Source: Bradyrhizobium sp. CB82
GTDB taxonomy: Bacteria; Pseudomonadota; Alphaproteobacteria; Rhizobiales; Xanthobacteraceae
Assembly: GCF_029714405.1 (NCBI RefSeq)
Contig: NZ_CP121650.1
Coordinates: forward strand, 5,399,001-5,463,000
Direction of reading: 5' to 3'
Length of the DNA stretch: 64,000 bases
Below the pieces are notes generated by a model. The model saw only the letters and a program-made list of their open reading frames with translations. It was not told the origin of the DNA and did no database searches. Made by a program: the position numbers and the translations under genes. Shown here piece after piece: positions 36,504 to 44,960 of the stretch. Each line of letters starts with the position of its first letter. Within the stretch, counting starts at the first letter, position 1.

Positions 36504-38339
36504 ATGCTTCGTAAGAACTGGTCTTCCTCGCGCTTGGCGCGGGCTGGAGTCTTCGGGCTTCTTACTGTCACCACCGCGGTCATCTTCACGACTGACGCTG
36601 CCGAAGCGCGGCGCCACCGCGGTCGGCACTACGCACACCGCGTGCATCGCGACTCCGGCGAGAGCTACAGCCCACAGTTCGCCTCGATCATCGTCGACGG
36701 CAACTCCGGTGCGACGCTGCAAGCGACGAGCCCGGACGGGATTCGTCACCCCGCCTCCCTCACCAAGATCATGACGCTCTATTTGCTGTTCGAGCGACTG
36801 GAGTCCGGCAAGATCAAGCTCGACACCGAGATGCCGGTGTCCGCACACGCCGCCGATCAGGATCCCACCAAGCTGGGCTTGCGCCCCGGCCAGACCATCC
36901 GGGTCGAGGACGCGATCAAGGGCCTCGTCACGCGTTCCGCGAATGACGCCGCGGTCGTCATCGCCGAATATATCGGCGGTACCGAAGACGATTTTGCCAG
37001 CATGATGACGCGCAAAGCGCACGCGCTCGGCATGTCCAGGACGGTCTATCGCAACGCGTCGGGCCTTCCCAACGACGAACAGAACACGACAGCGCGCGAC
37101 CAGGCTACGCTCGGCCGCGCGATCCAGGATCGCTTCCCGCGCTACTATCGCTACTTCTCGACCACGGCCTTCAATTTCCGTGGCCGCACCATCACCGGCC
37201 ACAATCACCTGCTCGGCAGCGTTGAAGGCGTCGACGGCATCAAGACCGGCTACACCCGCGCCTCCGGCTTCAATCTCGTCAGCTCAATTCACCGCGGCAA
37301 CCGCTTCCTGGTCGGCGTGGTCCTGGGCGGCCGCAGCGGCGGCTCGCGCGATGCCATCATGCGCAACCTGCTCGCGGAGAACCTCGAGAAGGGCGCGGGC
37401 ACCCGCACCGTGGCAGCCATCACCGAGCGCAATGGTGCCGACACCAACACCGACGTCGCCGATGCATCGGACACTCCGGTGCGCCCCGCTCCACAGGTTC
37501 AGGCGGCCGCAGCCCCCGCTCCCGAAGCACCCGCGCCGCGCCCCGCCTCGCGCCTCGCCACGCTTGCCGCCGCCACCGCGGCGATGCCTCCGGGCGCCAA
37601 GCCGGAGCCCAAGACGGTCGAGTCCAAGATCGAACCCGCGCCGCTGACCAATGGCGTGATCTCGAGCCAACCGCTCTCGACCATCCCCGGCTCGTCCGAG
37701 CCGATGAAGCCGGTCAGAGTGAAGACGGTTCAGGTCAAGGCCGGCACCGTGAAGGTCGCTTCCGCCGCCCCGTCGCAACCAGCGCCGCCGATCACCAACA
37801 CGATCTCCAGCGCGCGTGCTGAAGTCGCGGAAACCTCCGGCGCCGTCGTCGCCAAGGCCGACGTCGTCAGCAAGCCGGACGTCGTCGCCAGGCCTGAAGT
37901 CGTCAAGCCTGAAGTCGCCCGCAGCGAGCTGCCGCCGCAGCCGCCGGGCTTTGGCACCGGCAACGGCATCCTCGGCGTCCTGCCGGCTTCCGGCGCCTCG
38001 GCCCCCACGGCGGCGCCCGCCGCAAAACTCGGCTCGGGCGAGCCGGCCCCGCAGCCGATCCAGATGAGCGCGACGACCAGGCCGGTCGTCACGCACACCG
38101 GCTGGATCGTTCAGGTCGGCGCGCTGGAGAGCGAGAACGAGGCGCAGCAGCGTATCGAAGCCGCCCGCAGTTCGGCTCGCGGCCTCCTCAGCAAGGCCGA
38201 CCCCTTCACCGAGGTCGTTGCCAAGGACAATCGCAAGCTGTTCCGCGCCCGCTTTGCCGGGCTGGAGCGCGATCAGGCGGAAGCCGTCTGCCGCACGCTG
38301 AAACGCGCCGAGATCTCCTGCATCACCGTCCGCAACTGA
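36504..38339 (+). CDS. D-alanyl-D-alanine carboxypeptidase with SPOR domain
   Basis: A 611-residue penicillin-binding protein of the PBP5/6 class that trims the terminal D-Ala of peptidoglycan stem peptides. After a signal segment (about residues 12-34) the domain shows S85-L-T-K88, SAN in TRSANDAAVVIAEYIGG, and KTG in DGIKTGYTRASGF. A Pro/Ala/Val-rich linker of about 220 residues (300-520) leads to a C-terminal SPOR domain (GWIVQVGALESENEAQQRIE to the end), which targets denuded glycan at the septum. The usual PBP5 C-terminal beta domain and amphipathic anchor are replaced by this arrangement. Confidence 0.94.
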   Translation: MLRKNWSSSRLARAGVFGLLTVTTAVIFTTDAAEARRHRGRHYAHRVHRDSGESYSPQFASIIVDGNSGATLQATSPDGIRHPASLTKIMTLYLLFERLESGKIKLDTEMPVSAHAADQDPTKLGLRPGQTIRVEDAIKGLVTRSANDAAVVIAEYIGGTEDDFASMMTRKAHALGMSRTVYRNASGLPNDEQNTTARDQATLGRAIQDRFPRYYRYFSTTAFNFRGRTITGHNHLLGSVEGVDGIKTGYTRASGFNLVSSIHRGNRFLVGVVLGGRSGGSRDAIMRNLLAENLEKGAGTRTVAAITERNGADTNTDVADASDTPVRPAPQVQAAAAPAPEAPAPRPASRLATLAAATAAMPPGAKPEPKTVESKIEPAPLTNGVISSQPLSTIPGSSEPMKPVRVKTVQVKAGTVKVASAAPSQPAPPITNTISSARAEVAETSGAVVAKADVVSKPDVVARPEVVKPEVARSELPPQPPGFGTGNGILGVLPASGASAPTAAPAAKLGSGEPAPQPIQMSATTRPVVTHTGWIVQVGALESENEAQQRIEAARSSARGLLSKADPFTEVVAKDNRKLFRARFAGLERDQAEAVCRTLKRAEISCITVRN

Positions 38340-38363
38340 CTCCGTTCAGATCGATCCGATCCC

Positions 38364-38390
38364 AATGCCCGCGCCTTCCGCGCGGGCATT
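38364..38390 (+). terminator. hairpin terminator after the carboxypeptidase gene
   Basis: Perfect 10-bp stem AATGCCCGCG (38364-38373) and CGCGGGCATT (38381-38390), 24 bp past the stop, with a weak T-tract after it. Confidence 0.65.
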
Positions 38391-38564
38391 ATCGTTTCCG
38401 GCGGACGCGAAGAGCCTTCCGCGACAACCTCTCGTCAAGGATTTACGGTTAAGACTTTGCTCAAGGGATCGACCACGCCGACAATGGCGGGCGGCACGGG
38501 GCGACGGCAGACAGAGCAAGCGGAGCTGACGCGGTACGAGCGTTTGTAGCGTTGGTTGCCGGAG

Positions 38565-39290
38565 TTAGCCGTTATGCGTGCGAAGCAGGGTATCCTTGGC
38601 CTCGTTTACCCGGGCAGCGAGATACGTCGAGCCCCCCTGGTCGGGATGCAGTTTCTTCATCAGGGTCTTGTGGGCCCGGCCGATCTCGTCGCGCCCCGCT
38701 CCCGGCTGCAGGCCAAGGATCTGATAGGCTTCCTCCACCGTCATTTTGCCGCTCGGCGCCGCGCGGCCCTGCCGCCCTGCCGCATCGCCCTGCGCGTTCT
38801 GACGCCAGGCGGGAAACCGGCGGTCCAGATAGCTTTCGAGTAACGCGACGCTCTCCGCGTCGAAGCCAGGGCACATCGCAAGCAGCGCGGCAAGATCGAA
38901 CTCGTCGAGCGAACGCCCGGCGTAAGGCCCGGCGACGATCTCGCCTGCAAGCTGACCCGAGTCGTGGTCCAGCCGCATGTCCAGAAATTGTGAGCGGACG
39001 TGCGAGGTCTGCCCCGGCGAACGCGTCGCACCGCCGAACAACCCGCCGATATTGCCGAAGCCGGAGTTCGCGAGCGGTGTCCACCCGAGCAGGCCGGCAC
39101 CGAAGATACCGAGGGGGATCGCGACCGCGAGTTCGCCCCGCAGGCCCGTGAAAGCCGCGACCGCCAGCGCCACGACCCCGCCGCCGACCTTGATCGCGCG
39201 CGCGAGCACCGCCGGATTGGCGGAACGGAACATCTGCAGCAGCAGGTAAAGGGTAACGACGGCGACAGCGCCTGCGATCAGGGTCGGCAT
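38565..39290 (-). CDS. membrane-anchored DnaJ-domain protein
   Basis: A 241-residue protein with two N-terminal membrane helices (about residues 3-20 and 34-65). A middle region follows (RSQFLDMRLDHDSGQLAGEI) and then a C-terminal J domain of about 60 residues carrying the HPD motif in KLHPDQGGSTYLAARVNEAK. This is the DjlA/Tim14-like layout of a membrane co-chaperone that stimulates DnaK locally. The ATG at 39290 gives the first membrane helix. A VWA gene lies 67 bp upstream on the same strand. Confidence 0.88.
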   Translation of the reverse strand: MPTLIAGAVAVVTLYLLLQMFRSANPAVLARAIKVGGGVVALAVAAFTGLRGELAVAIPLGIFGAGLLGWTPLANSGFGNIGGLFGGATRSPGQTSHVRSQFLDMRLDHDSGQLAGEIVAGPYAGRSLDEFDLAALLAMCPGFDAESVALLESYLDRRFPAWRQNAQGDAAGRQGRAAPSGKMTVEEAYQILGLQPGAGRDEIGRAHKTLMKKLHPDQGGSTYLAARVNEAKDTLLRTHNG

Positions 39291-39357
39291 GAGCGCAATA
39301 TAGTCGCCTCGGTCACAAAAAGCATGCGGCCGCGCTTCAATGTGGACGGCCAATACT

Positions 39358-40113
39358 TCACTTCATCTGCCCGATCAGCCTGGCCGCGCCGCTTGTCGTC
39401 TTGGCCAGCCTGAGCAGAGCCTCGCGGCCGCCGGCGGCGTAGGCCGCTGCCGCGCGCAAGAGCTCGCGCAGCTGCGCCGCCGCGCCCGGATCGAATCTGC
39501 ACCAGGCCCCGCCGGTCAGCCGTGCGATCTCGCGGAACGCCTGCTCGGCGGTCGCATCATGACCTTCCTGGAACATGAAGACCGGGACCTTGAGCATACC
39601 GAGCTCGCCCGCTTTGGCACAGAGCTCGTCGACCTTCTCCTCCATGGCGTCGCCGACGAAAACCACCGCGCGCACGCCGGAGGATGCCGCTTCGCGCCGC
39701 GCCTCCGAAAGCACCCTGCCGATCTGGGTGTCGCCGCCGCGGCAATCGATCTTGCTCATCAGGCTCGCGAGCTTGGTGCTGTCGGAGATCCATCCTGTCG
39801 CACGGCACTCGTTGAACCCGCGGTAGTAGACAAGCCGGATATCGAGGCTGCCGAGCGCCGCCGCCTCGCGGAACATGTCGGCCTGGAGCGCACAGGCCAT
39901 GTCCCAGGTCGGCTGCCGGCTCATCGTGGCGTCGAGCGCGAAGATCAATCGGCCCTTCGCGCCCGGCGCATGCGGCGACATCGCGCGCGCCTTGGCGACG
40001 AAGGCCGCGATGTCGTCGCTGGTGGACGTCTTGGCCTGCGGCAACCTGCCATCGGCCCCGGTCCGCGCCGACACGGCATCGCCGCTGCGTGGTTTGGTCG
40101 GTTCGCCAGACAT
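39358..40113 (-). CDS. VWA domain protein
   Basis: A 251-residue cytoplasmic protein with a von Willebrand factor A fold. The region GRLIFALDATMSRQPTWDMA holds a MIDAS-like DxTxS, and the following VVFVGDAMEEKVDELCAKAG holds the later acidic site. There is no signal or membrane segment. The function is unknown; it sits just upstream of the DnaJ-domain gene and probably shares its transcript. The ATG at 40113 is used. Confidence 0.82.
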   Translation of the reverse strand: MSGEPTKPRSGDAVSARTGADGRLPQAKTSTSDDIAAFVAKARAMSPHAPGAKGRLIFALDATMSRQPTWDMACALQADMFREAAALGSLDIRLVYYRGFNECRATGWISDSTKLASLMSKIDCRGGDTQIGRVLSEARREAASSGVRAVVFVGDAMEEKVDELCAKAGELGMLKVPVFMFQEGHDATAEQAFREIARLTGGAWCRFDPGAAAQLRELLRAAAAYAAGGREALLRLAKTTSGAARLIGQMK

Positions 40114-40178
40114 CCCTGCTCGCACACTTGCTACACGACCCCTATGTGGCGAGCGCGCTGTGATCGGTCAATGTGCAA

Positions 40179-40209
40179 AGGCCTCCGCGGCGGTCAGCAG
40201 CGGAGGCCT
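40179..40209 (-). terminator. hairpin terminator after the alpha/beta hydrolase
   Basis: Perfect 10-bp stem AGGCCTCCGC (40179-40188) and GCGGAGGCCT (40200-40209) around an 11-nt loop. The minus strand continues TTTG, so it fits the end of the hydrolase transcript. Confidence 0.55.
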
Positions 40210-40240
40210 GGCAGGGACAAAATTCGAGGTGGACCGAGGG

Positions 40241-40300
40241 GGTCAGCTCTTGTGCGGTCAGCTCTTGGGCGGTCAGCTGTTGGGCGGTCAGCTCTTGGCG
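40241..40300. repeat. four tandem 15-bp repeats at the end of the hydrolase gene
   Basis: Units at 40241-40255, 40256-40270, 40271-40285 and 40286-40300 share GGTCAGCTCTTGGGC with one or two changes. The last unit holds the stop codon of the hydrolase (40288-40290). Because 15 is a multiple of three, each earlier unit carries a further in-frame TGA. Confidence 0.85.
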
Positions 40301-41148
40301 GGTGCCATTAGTGCGACCGGACCGGGCTCGAGGACCTTGGGCGGCGCGCTGAGGGTATCGACCGGCGCCACCACACTGTCGGTATCGCTCAGGAACTTGT
40401 CGAGCATGCCCTGGATCGAGTTCTTCGCAACGTCGGGACCCGTGTCGCGCATGTCGTTGTGCTGGAAGTCCGTCTTCACGACGGTGATGCCGGCCTTCTC
40501 GCATTCCTCGTCGCTCGGCAGCACGCCTGCATCGGTCTTGAACTGCGGATCGCGTGAGCGGAACGACAGTATCTTGAACTTGCCGGCGGTGACGAAGGGC
40601 ACGCGCAGATTGTCCAGGGTCACGACCTTCTTGACCTCATCCGGGTACTGCTTGGCGAAATACATCGTGATGTCGCCGCCCATGGAATGGCCGACCATGC
40701 TGACCTTCGTGTAGTCGGCATTCGGCTGGACCTTCCTCATTTCCTGGAGCGCCAGGTGAATGTTGGCAACGCCGCGCAGGATCTGCGGCAGGCGGCCGAC
40801 GTAAAGCTCGCCCGGCTTGGTCACCATGGGCGGATCGGTTGGCAGGTCGTGCTGCGGACTCACCACGAGATAGCCGCGCATCGCAAAGACGTTGGCAAGG
40901 AAGCCGTACTCGGTGTTCTTGACGGTGTTGCCGTGGTTGATCACTGCGACCGGCAGCGTGATCATGCCGCTATCCGCCTGCATCTCCCGGTCACGACGGA
41001 CGGCGATATCAACCGGCACCGGGCGGTTGTCGCGCGAGGCGTCATAGAAGGTGATCGTCTCGTTCTTGATGGCCCATTTGCTCGCCGTGAAATAAGCGAG
41101 GCCTGCAAGGGCGGTGACCGAAACCAGTACGGCAATTCCACGCTTCAT
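40288..41148 (-). CDS. alpha/beta hydrolase
   Basis: A 286-residue alpha/beta-fold hydrolase with an N-terminal signal anchor (MKRGIAVLVSVTALAGLAYF), so it probably faces the periplasm. The nucleophile elbow is GHSMGGDITM; an oxyanion-type block VAVINHGNTVKNTEY precedes it. The catalytic His is probably in DFQHNDMRDTGP. The family resembles platelet-activating-factor-acetylhydrolase-like or dienelactone-like enzymes; the substrate is unknown. GAGGA precedes the ATG. The C-terminus MAPAKS ends inside a tandem repeat array. Confidence 0.85.
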   Translation of the reverse strand: MKRGIAVLVSVTALAGLAYFTASKWAIKNETITFYDASRDNRPVPVDIAVRRDREMQADSGMITLPVAVINHGNTVKNTEYGFLANVFAMRGYLVVSPQHDLPTDPPMVTKPGELYVGRLPQILRGVANIHLALQEMRKVQPNADYTKVSMVGHSMGGDITMYFAKQYPDEVKKVVTLDNLRVPFVTAGKFKILSFRSRDPQFKTDAGVLPSDEECEKAGITVVKTDFQHNDMRDTGPDVAKNSIQGMLDKFLSDTDSVVAPVDTLSAPPKVLEPGPVALMAPAKS

Positions 41149-41245
41149 TTTCGTCCTCAGCCTCAGGCCTTTCTGGCCCGAAATCCCAGTTGAAATCGTG
41201 TTGCTTGAAGGCTCTTGGGCCCCTTGTCGGTTATTCCCTAATATA

Positions 41246-41263
41246 TGTCACAGCGACGTGACA
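41246..41263. promoter_or_regulatory. palindrome upstream of the alpha/beta hydrolase
   Basis: A perfect TGTCAC-N6-GTGACA inverted repeat lies 98 bp upstream of the hydrolase start, in an AT-rich stretch that also looks promoter-like. It may be an operator; the regulator is unknown. The rest of 41149-41471 holds no gene. Confidence 0.42.
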
Positions 41264-41471
41264 GGAAGACCAAATATTGTGAACTGGCAGCTCTTTCATT
41301 GTGCGCTGCACTCACTTTGTGGGCACGGTATTTAAAGACCACTATGTTAGGTACTCTTGCCCTTCAGACGCAGCCCGTCTGGCCGGTTCAATCGCGATCG
41401 CGCCGCCCGGTTCCCGTGGAACCAGCGGCTCGATCGAAATATTCGATTGAAGTAGTTTCTTACCGCGCCCT

Positions 41472-42395
41472 TCAGGCGCTGAGGATGTCGTGGAGCTCGA
41501 GCGGCTTGTCGACCTGGCTGAACCATTCGGCGCGGTTGGCGGCGCGGCGGCGGCCGCGCTCGTCGAGCGGCAGCTTGAGCTGGCGCAACAGGCTCGTGAC
41601 CTCCTCGCGGGCGGTGACGTGGCCGAGACTGGGCCGCATGCCGAGGGTCGCTTCATCGATATCGTCGAGGGCTGTCAGGCCACGCGGGAAGAATTCGCGG
41701 TAGACGACACGCTCGGCAAAGCCGTCGACATAACGAAAGCCGAGCCGCAGCGACAATTCCTTCAACCCGTCGGCGACGAGCTGCTTGTTGCGTGAGCCCA
41801 GCATCGACAGGCGGTTGCGCACGACGATCCAGTCGGTGGTCGAGCCGTCGAGCTGGCGGCGCTTGCGGCGGGTGTCGCGGACCATCTCTGCATAGTGGCT
41901 CTCGCCGGTCACCGCATAGTTGGCGGGATCGACGGTGCCGAGCACGTCGAAGTCGAGGAAGCTGTCGTTGATCGGGGTGACCAGGGTGTCCGCCATCGAG
42001 TGCGCGAGCCGCATCAAGTAGCTGTCGGTGCCGGGTGTATCGATGACGATGAAATCGAAGTCCCTCTCGACCGCCGAGACCGCCTCCATGAATTGCAGGA
42101 ACTCGGAGTTCTCGTTCTCGGCGATCTGCATGGTATCGCCGAGCTTGATGCAGCGATGTACCGGCAACTCGAGGGCGAGGCCGGTGCGGCGCGCCCATGC
42201 GGAACGGTTGCTGATGTAGCGGGTAAAGCTCTGCTGGCGGCAGTCGAGGTCGATCGTGGCGACGCGCTGGCCGGCTTTGAGCAGCGCAACCGCGATGTGC
42301 AGGGCAGTGGTGGATTTCCCAGAGCCACCCTTCTCGTTGCCGAGCACGACGACGTGCGCCGAGCCCGATTGGCCTTGGCTAGCCTGCACAAGCAT
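41472..42395 (-). CDS. mipZ: division plane positioning ATPase MipZ
   Basis: A 307-residue ParA/MinD-type ATPase that forms gradients from ParB at the poles and inhibits FtsZ polymerisation there. The deviant Walker A is GNEKGGSGKSTTALHIAVAL. The Walker A' and B motifs are ATIDLDCRQQSFTRY and FIVIDTPGTDSYL. FERVVYREFFPRGLT-like residues near 235 are typical of MipZ. GAGGA lies 8 bases before the ATG. Next to it, in opposite orientation, is a panC remnant. Confidence 0.95.
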   Translation of the reverse strand: MLVQASQGQSGSAHVVVLGNEKGGSGKSTTALHIAVALLKAGQRVATIDLDCRQQSFTRYISNRSAWARRTGLALELPVHRCIKLGDTMQIAENENSEFLQFMEAVSAVERDFDFIVIDTPGTDSYLMRLAHSMADTLVTPINDSFLDFDVLGTVDPANYAVTGESHYAEMVRDTRRKRRQLDGSTTDWIVVRNRLSMLGSRNKQLVADGLKELSLRLGFRYVDGFAERVVYREFFPRGLTALDDIDEATLGMRPSLGHVTAREEVTSLLRQLKLPLDERGRRRAANRAEWFSQVDKPLELHDILSA

Positions 42396-42649
42396 TTAGG
42401 AATCCTCAACGCCCCTACAAATATCTTCAAGTTGACCGGGTCTGCGGTCAAGTGAAATGCGTGACAGGAAATGCAAATCGCAACGCGTGTTCTTAATCAT
42501 GAATCGCGCGCGTGCTTCGCGTCCGTGGTGCAGCCCACATCGTCGCGCCGCTCGAGACATTCTCCGACGCATCGGGTTGCATGGCCTCCACCCGTGCCGC
42601 TTGTTAACGTAAGCCCCCGGCCCTGCGGACCGCCCGCGCCAGCCGCATC
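42396..42649. other. mipZ upstream region
   Basis: About 250 bp with no intact gene; it should carry the mipZ promoter. An ATG at 42472 opens a 63-codon frame without recognisable features, which I do not accept. Confidence 0.4.
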
Positions 42650-42810
42650 ATCTCAGGGATGATCGAAGAGGCCGGTTTTGCGCTCGACTATTTTGAAGCC
42701 CGCTATGCCGAGACGCTGGCGCCGGTCATCTCGCGCAAGGAGGGCGCTGTGCATTCTGGTGGCGGCGCGGCTCGGCACCACCTGGCCTGATCGACAATAT
42801 CGCGGTTTAG
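42650..42810 (+). pseudogene. panC: panC C-terminal remnant
   Basis: The frame reads EEAGFALDYFEARYAETLAP and then VISRKEG. It continues after small frameshifts as LVAARLGTT and LIDNIAV before TAG at 42808-42810. This is the C-terminal end of pantothenate synthetase (normally about 280 residues, ending RLIDNIAV). The N-terminal ATP-binding HIGH and KMSKS regions are missing upstream. A functional panC must lie elsewhere if pantothenate is made. Confidence 0.72.
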
Positions 42811-42817
42811 GACGCCC

Positions 42818-42934
42818 AAAGCGCGATGAGATCGCGATGAATCGTCATCGCGCTTTAGGTTATGGTTCGAGCATGATCTCCGCCTTTGCCGCGGGGGAAA
42901 ATCGCTTCAGACTTTTCCGGATCGTTGCTCCAGC
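42818..42934. repeat. dispersed 125-bp repeat, copy 1
   Basis: Begins AAAGCGCGATGAG and has the inverse ATCGCGCTTT about 30 bp later, then TTCGAGCATGATCTCCGC and ACTTTTCCGGATC. It is the most diverged of four copies in the window (others at 49971, 55822 and 57782). Confidence 0.85.
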
Positions 42935-42940
42935 GGCCAT

Positions 42941-43381
42941 CTACAGCAAGCCGAGGTCGCGCAACTCGCGCCGCATCGGCTCAGGCATCGCCGCGATGGT
43001 TCCGGCGGCAGCCTTGCCGAGATCGGGCGGCACGGCATCGTCCGTCAGATAGCGCCAGCCCTGGAACGGCCGCATCGGCCGCGGCGACACCGCCGTCACC
43101 TTGGGCTGCATCACGATCCGGCAGCGACCGATGCCGTCCTTGTCGCGGAACGGCTCGATGCCGATGATCTTTTCGCGCGCGGCGATCTCGCCCTTGATCA
43201 CCCAGTAGAGTGAGCCGCCCGAGAGGATCTCGTCGCCGCGCTTGGGCACCATGCGGGTGACGTGGACGTGGTGTTGCGGCAGGCCCTTCTTCTTGGCGGC
43301 CTGCATCCGTTCGGCGATCCACTCCTTCAATTCCTTGACGGAGTCGCAGCCGACGGCGAGCTTGATCAGATGTAGTGGCAT
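42941..43381 (-). CDS. DUF1489 family protein
   Basis: A 146-residue protein of the DUF1489 family, conserved in alphaproteobacteria, function unknown. Family blocks are MPLHLIKLAVGCDSVKELKE, TRMVPKRGDEILSGGSLYWV and FQGWRYLTDDAVPPDL. It is soluble and lacks signal or membrane segments. Its end lies 7 bp from the repeat element. Confidence 0.88.
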   Translation of the reverse strand: MPLHLIKLAVGCDSVKELKEWIAERMQAAKKKGLPQHHVHVTRMVPKRGDEILSGGSLYWVIKGEIAAREKIIGIEPFRDKDGIGRCRIVMQPKVTAVSPRPMRPFQGWRYLTDDAVPPDLGKAAAGTIAAMPEPMRRELRDLGLL

Positions 43382-43423
43382 GCCCCAGCATTAGCGGGCC
43401 GGCCGCGCATTTGGAATGCTCAA

Positions 43424-44407
43424 CTAGTTGTTATCCGCAGCTGCGGGGGCCGGGGCCGGCGCCGGTGCAGGCTGGGCGACCGGCGCGATTTGAACCGGCG
43501 CAGGTACGCGCGCAGCCTTCGGAGCCGGCTGCTTCTTCGCCGCTGGCGAAGGCGCGGAGGCCTGCGCCGAGGTCGCAGCAGCAGGTGCGCGCGGTGCAGC
43601 CGGCGCTGCGGTGGTTCCGGACGGCGCCGAGCGTGCGGGCGGTTCCGGCGCCATGATGCTCACGGCCGGCGTCGATGCGGCACTCGGAAATTCGGCATTG
43701 GTCGGCTTGCCGGTCGGAACCGACGACGGCAGCCCGGCGATTGCGCCGGGCATCGGCGTTGGCGGCGCATTCCAGGTGGGGGCATAGCGCGCGACCAGCC
43801 CGTCATAGACATGGCCATCCATATTGGCGGCGATCTGTTGCTGATCCGTCAGCGAGCGGAACGCGGCGCAGTCGAATTGTGTGCAGCCTTCGCGGGCAAC
43901 CAGCACCTGCGCGACGAGGCCATAGCGATCGCGCTCGATGGCGCGTCGCAACGCCTTGAGTTCCGGGGTCGGGCTCTTGCCGACAGCAGCGACATCGCCG
44001 AGCGCGGTCAGCCGACTGATCTGGGCCGCGGTGTAGGAAACCGCGGCGGCGACCGCTTCAGGCGAGCCGAACAGCGCCTTCTCGCAGGCGGCCAGAACGG
44101 TGTCGCCGGCCAGATCGTCGATGCAGGACAGCGCGGGCAGCGCGGCGGTCGTCACTGGCTGTGCGCGGGTTTCGCTCGCGGGACCTTCCGCACTAGGTCC
44201 GTAGGCGCGAATGGTCGCCGCACCTGCGATGCCGATCGCGAGCAGCGTGATGACGGTCAGCGCCCCGTTGGCGACCGATCGCTCGGCGCGCAGCAGCGTG
44301 ATCAAAAGGATCAGGCCGAAGAAGCCGGCAGCCGCCAGCGTCAGCCACATCGGAAAGCCCGGCGAGCGCCAGATTTGGTCGAGCGAATTGGCCCATGCCC
44401 AGTTCAT
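43424..44407 (-). CDS. two-span membrane protein with Pro/Ala-rich tail
   Basis: A 327-residue protein of unknown function. Two N-terminal transmembrane helices (about residues 19-40 and 48-66) are followed by a cysteine-containing globular part (LSCIDDLAGDTVLAACEKAL, then VAREGCTQFDCAAFRSLTD). It ends in 110 residues of Pro/Ala-rich low complexity finishing AAADNN. The globular part probably lies in the periplasm, where its four cysteines could pair. It is conserved-looking in Bradyrhizobium, but I know no function. Confidence 0.78.
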   Translation of the reverse strand: MNWAWANSLDQIWRSPGFPMWLTLAAAGFFGLILLITLLRAERSVANGALTVITLLAIGIAGAATIRAYGPSAEGPASETRAQPVTTAALPALSCIDDLAGDTVLAACEKALFGSPEAVAAAVSYTAAQISRLTALGDVAAVGKSPTPELKALRRAIERDRYGLVAQVLVAREGCTQFDCAAFRSLTDQQQIAANMDGHVYDGLVARYAPTWNAPPTPMPGAIAGLPSSVPTGKPTNAEFPSAASTPAVSIMAPEPPARSAPSGTTAAPAAPRAPAAATSAQASAPSPAAKKQPAPKAARVPAPVQIAPVAQPAPAPAPAPAAADNN

Positions 44408-44554
44408 GCGCGACGTCCCCTCACGCGAGCCGAGATCAAATTCAGTGATGGTAACTGCCCGCGAAGCGGGAGCAGCCCGCTCACCATGTTGACTTGTACC
44501 GGGCCTTTTGACGGCGAGACGACATCCAATTCATCATCCCACCCTTGCGTACCG

Positions 44555-44758
44555 TCAGGACAGGGCGAGCTGGCTTTCCTTGGCAACCCGTTCGAAGGCT
44601 TCGGTCGAGCTCTTGATCCGATACTGACAATCGTCGCCTTCGGTCGGCAGCAGGCGGATGACCTCGTAGGTACCACTGGCAGCCGGGCGCGCGATATTGC
44701 TGGCCGTGAAAAGGACGCGCGCGCCCACGGGGAATTTGTGCTTCAACACCCTCTCCAT
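44555..44758 (-). CDS. small conserved hypothetical protein
   Basis: A 67-residue protein (MERVLKHKFPVGARVLFTAS) with an SH3-like beta-barrel look: VGARVLF, SGTYEVIRLLP and CQYRIKS, followed by ERVAKESQLALS. The family is common in Bradyrhizobium and unassigned. The ATG at 44758 is used; a GTG one codon upstream is also open. Confidence 0.72.
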   Translation of the reverse strand: MERVLKHKFPVGARVLFTASNIARPAASGTYEVIRLLPTEGDDCQYRIKSSTEAFERVAKESQLALS

Positions 44759-44960
44759 CACTCAAACAACGCCTGCCGCGCCCACGTGTCCCGCTGCGGC
44801 GGCCGGCCGGAAACCCGGCGCGGTATATAGCACGCGGCCGGCCTTCTTGGCCAGCGCTATGCCACTGTGGCAAACGTATGATTTTGGTAATCCTTTCAGC
44901 ACGATAGCGGTCAGAGCGCCCGCCAGTGATACCGTCCGGAATCGCGAATCGCCGACGGCC

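Noticed and set aside
40241..40300. Tandem repeats as a CRISPR array
   Set aside because: Units are 15 bp and directly adjacent, without spacers, and no cas genes are present.
42472..42662. Short plus-strand frame upstream of the panC remnant
   Set aside because: Poor codon use, no domain, and it covers the mipZ promoter region.
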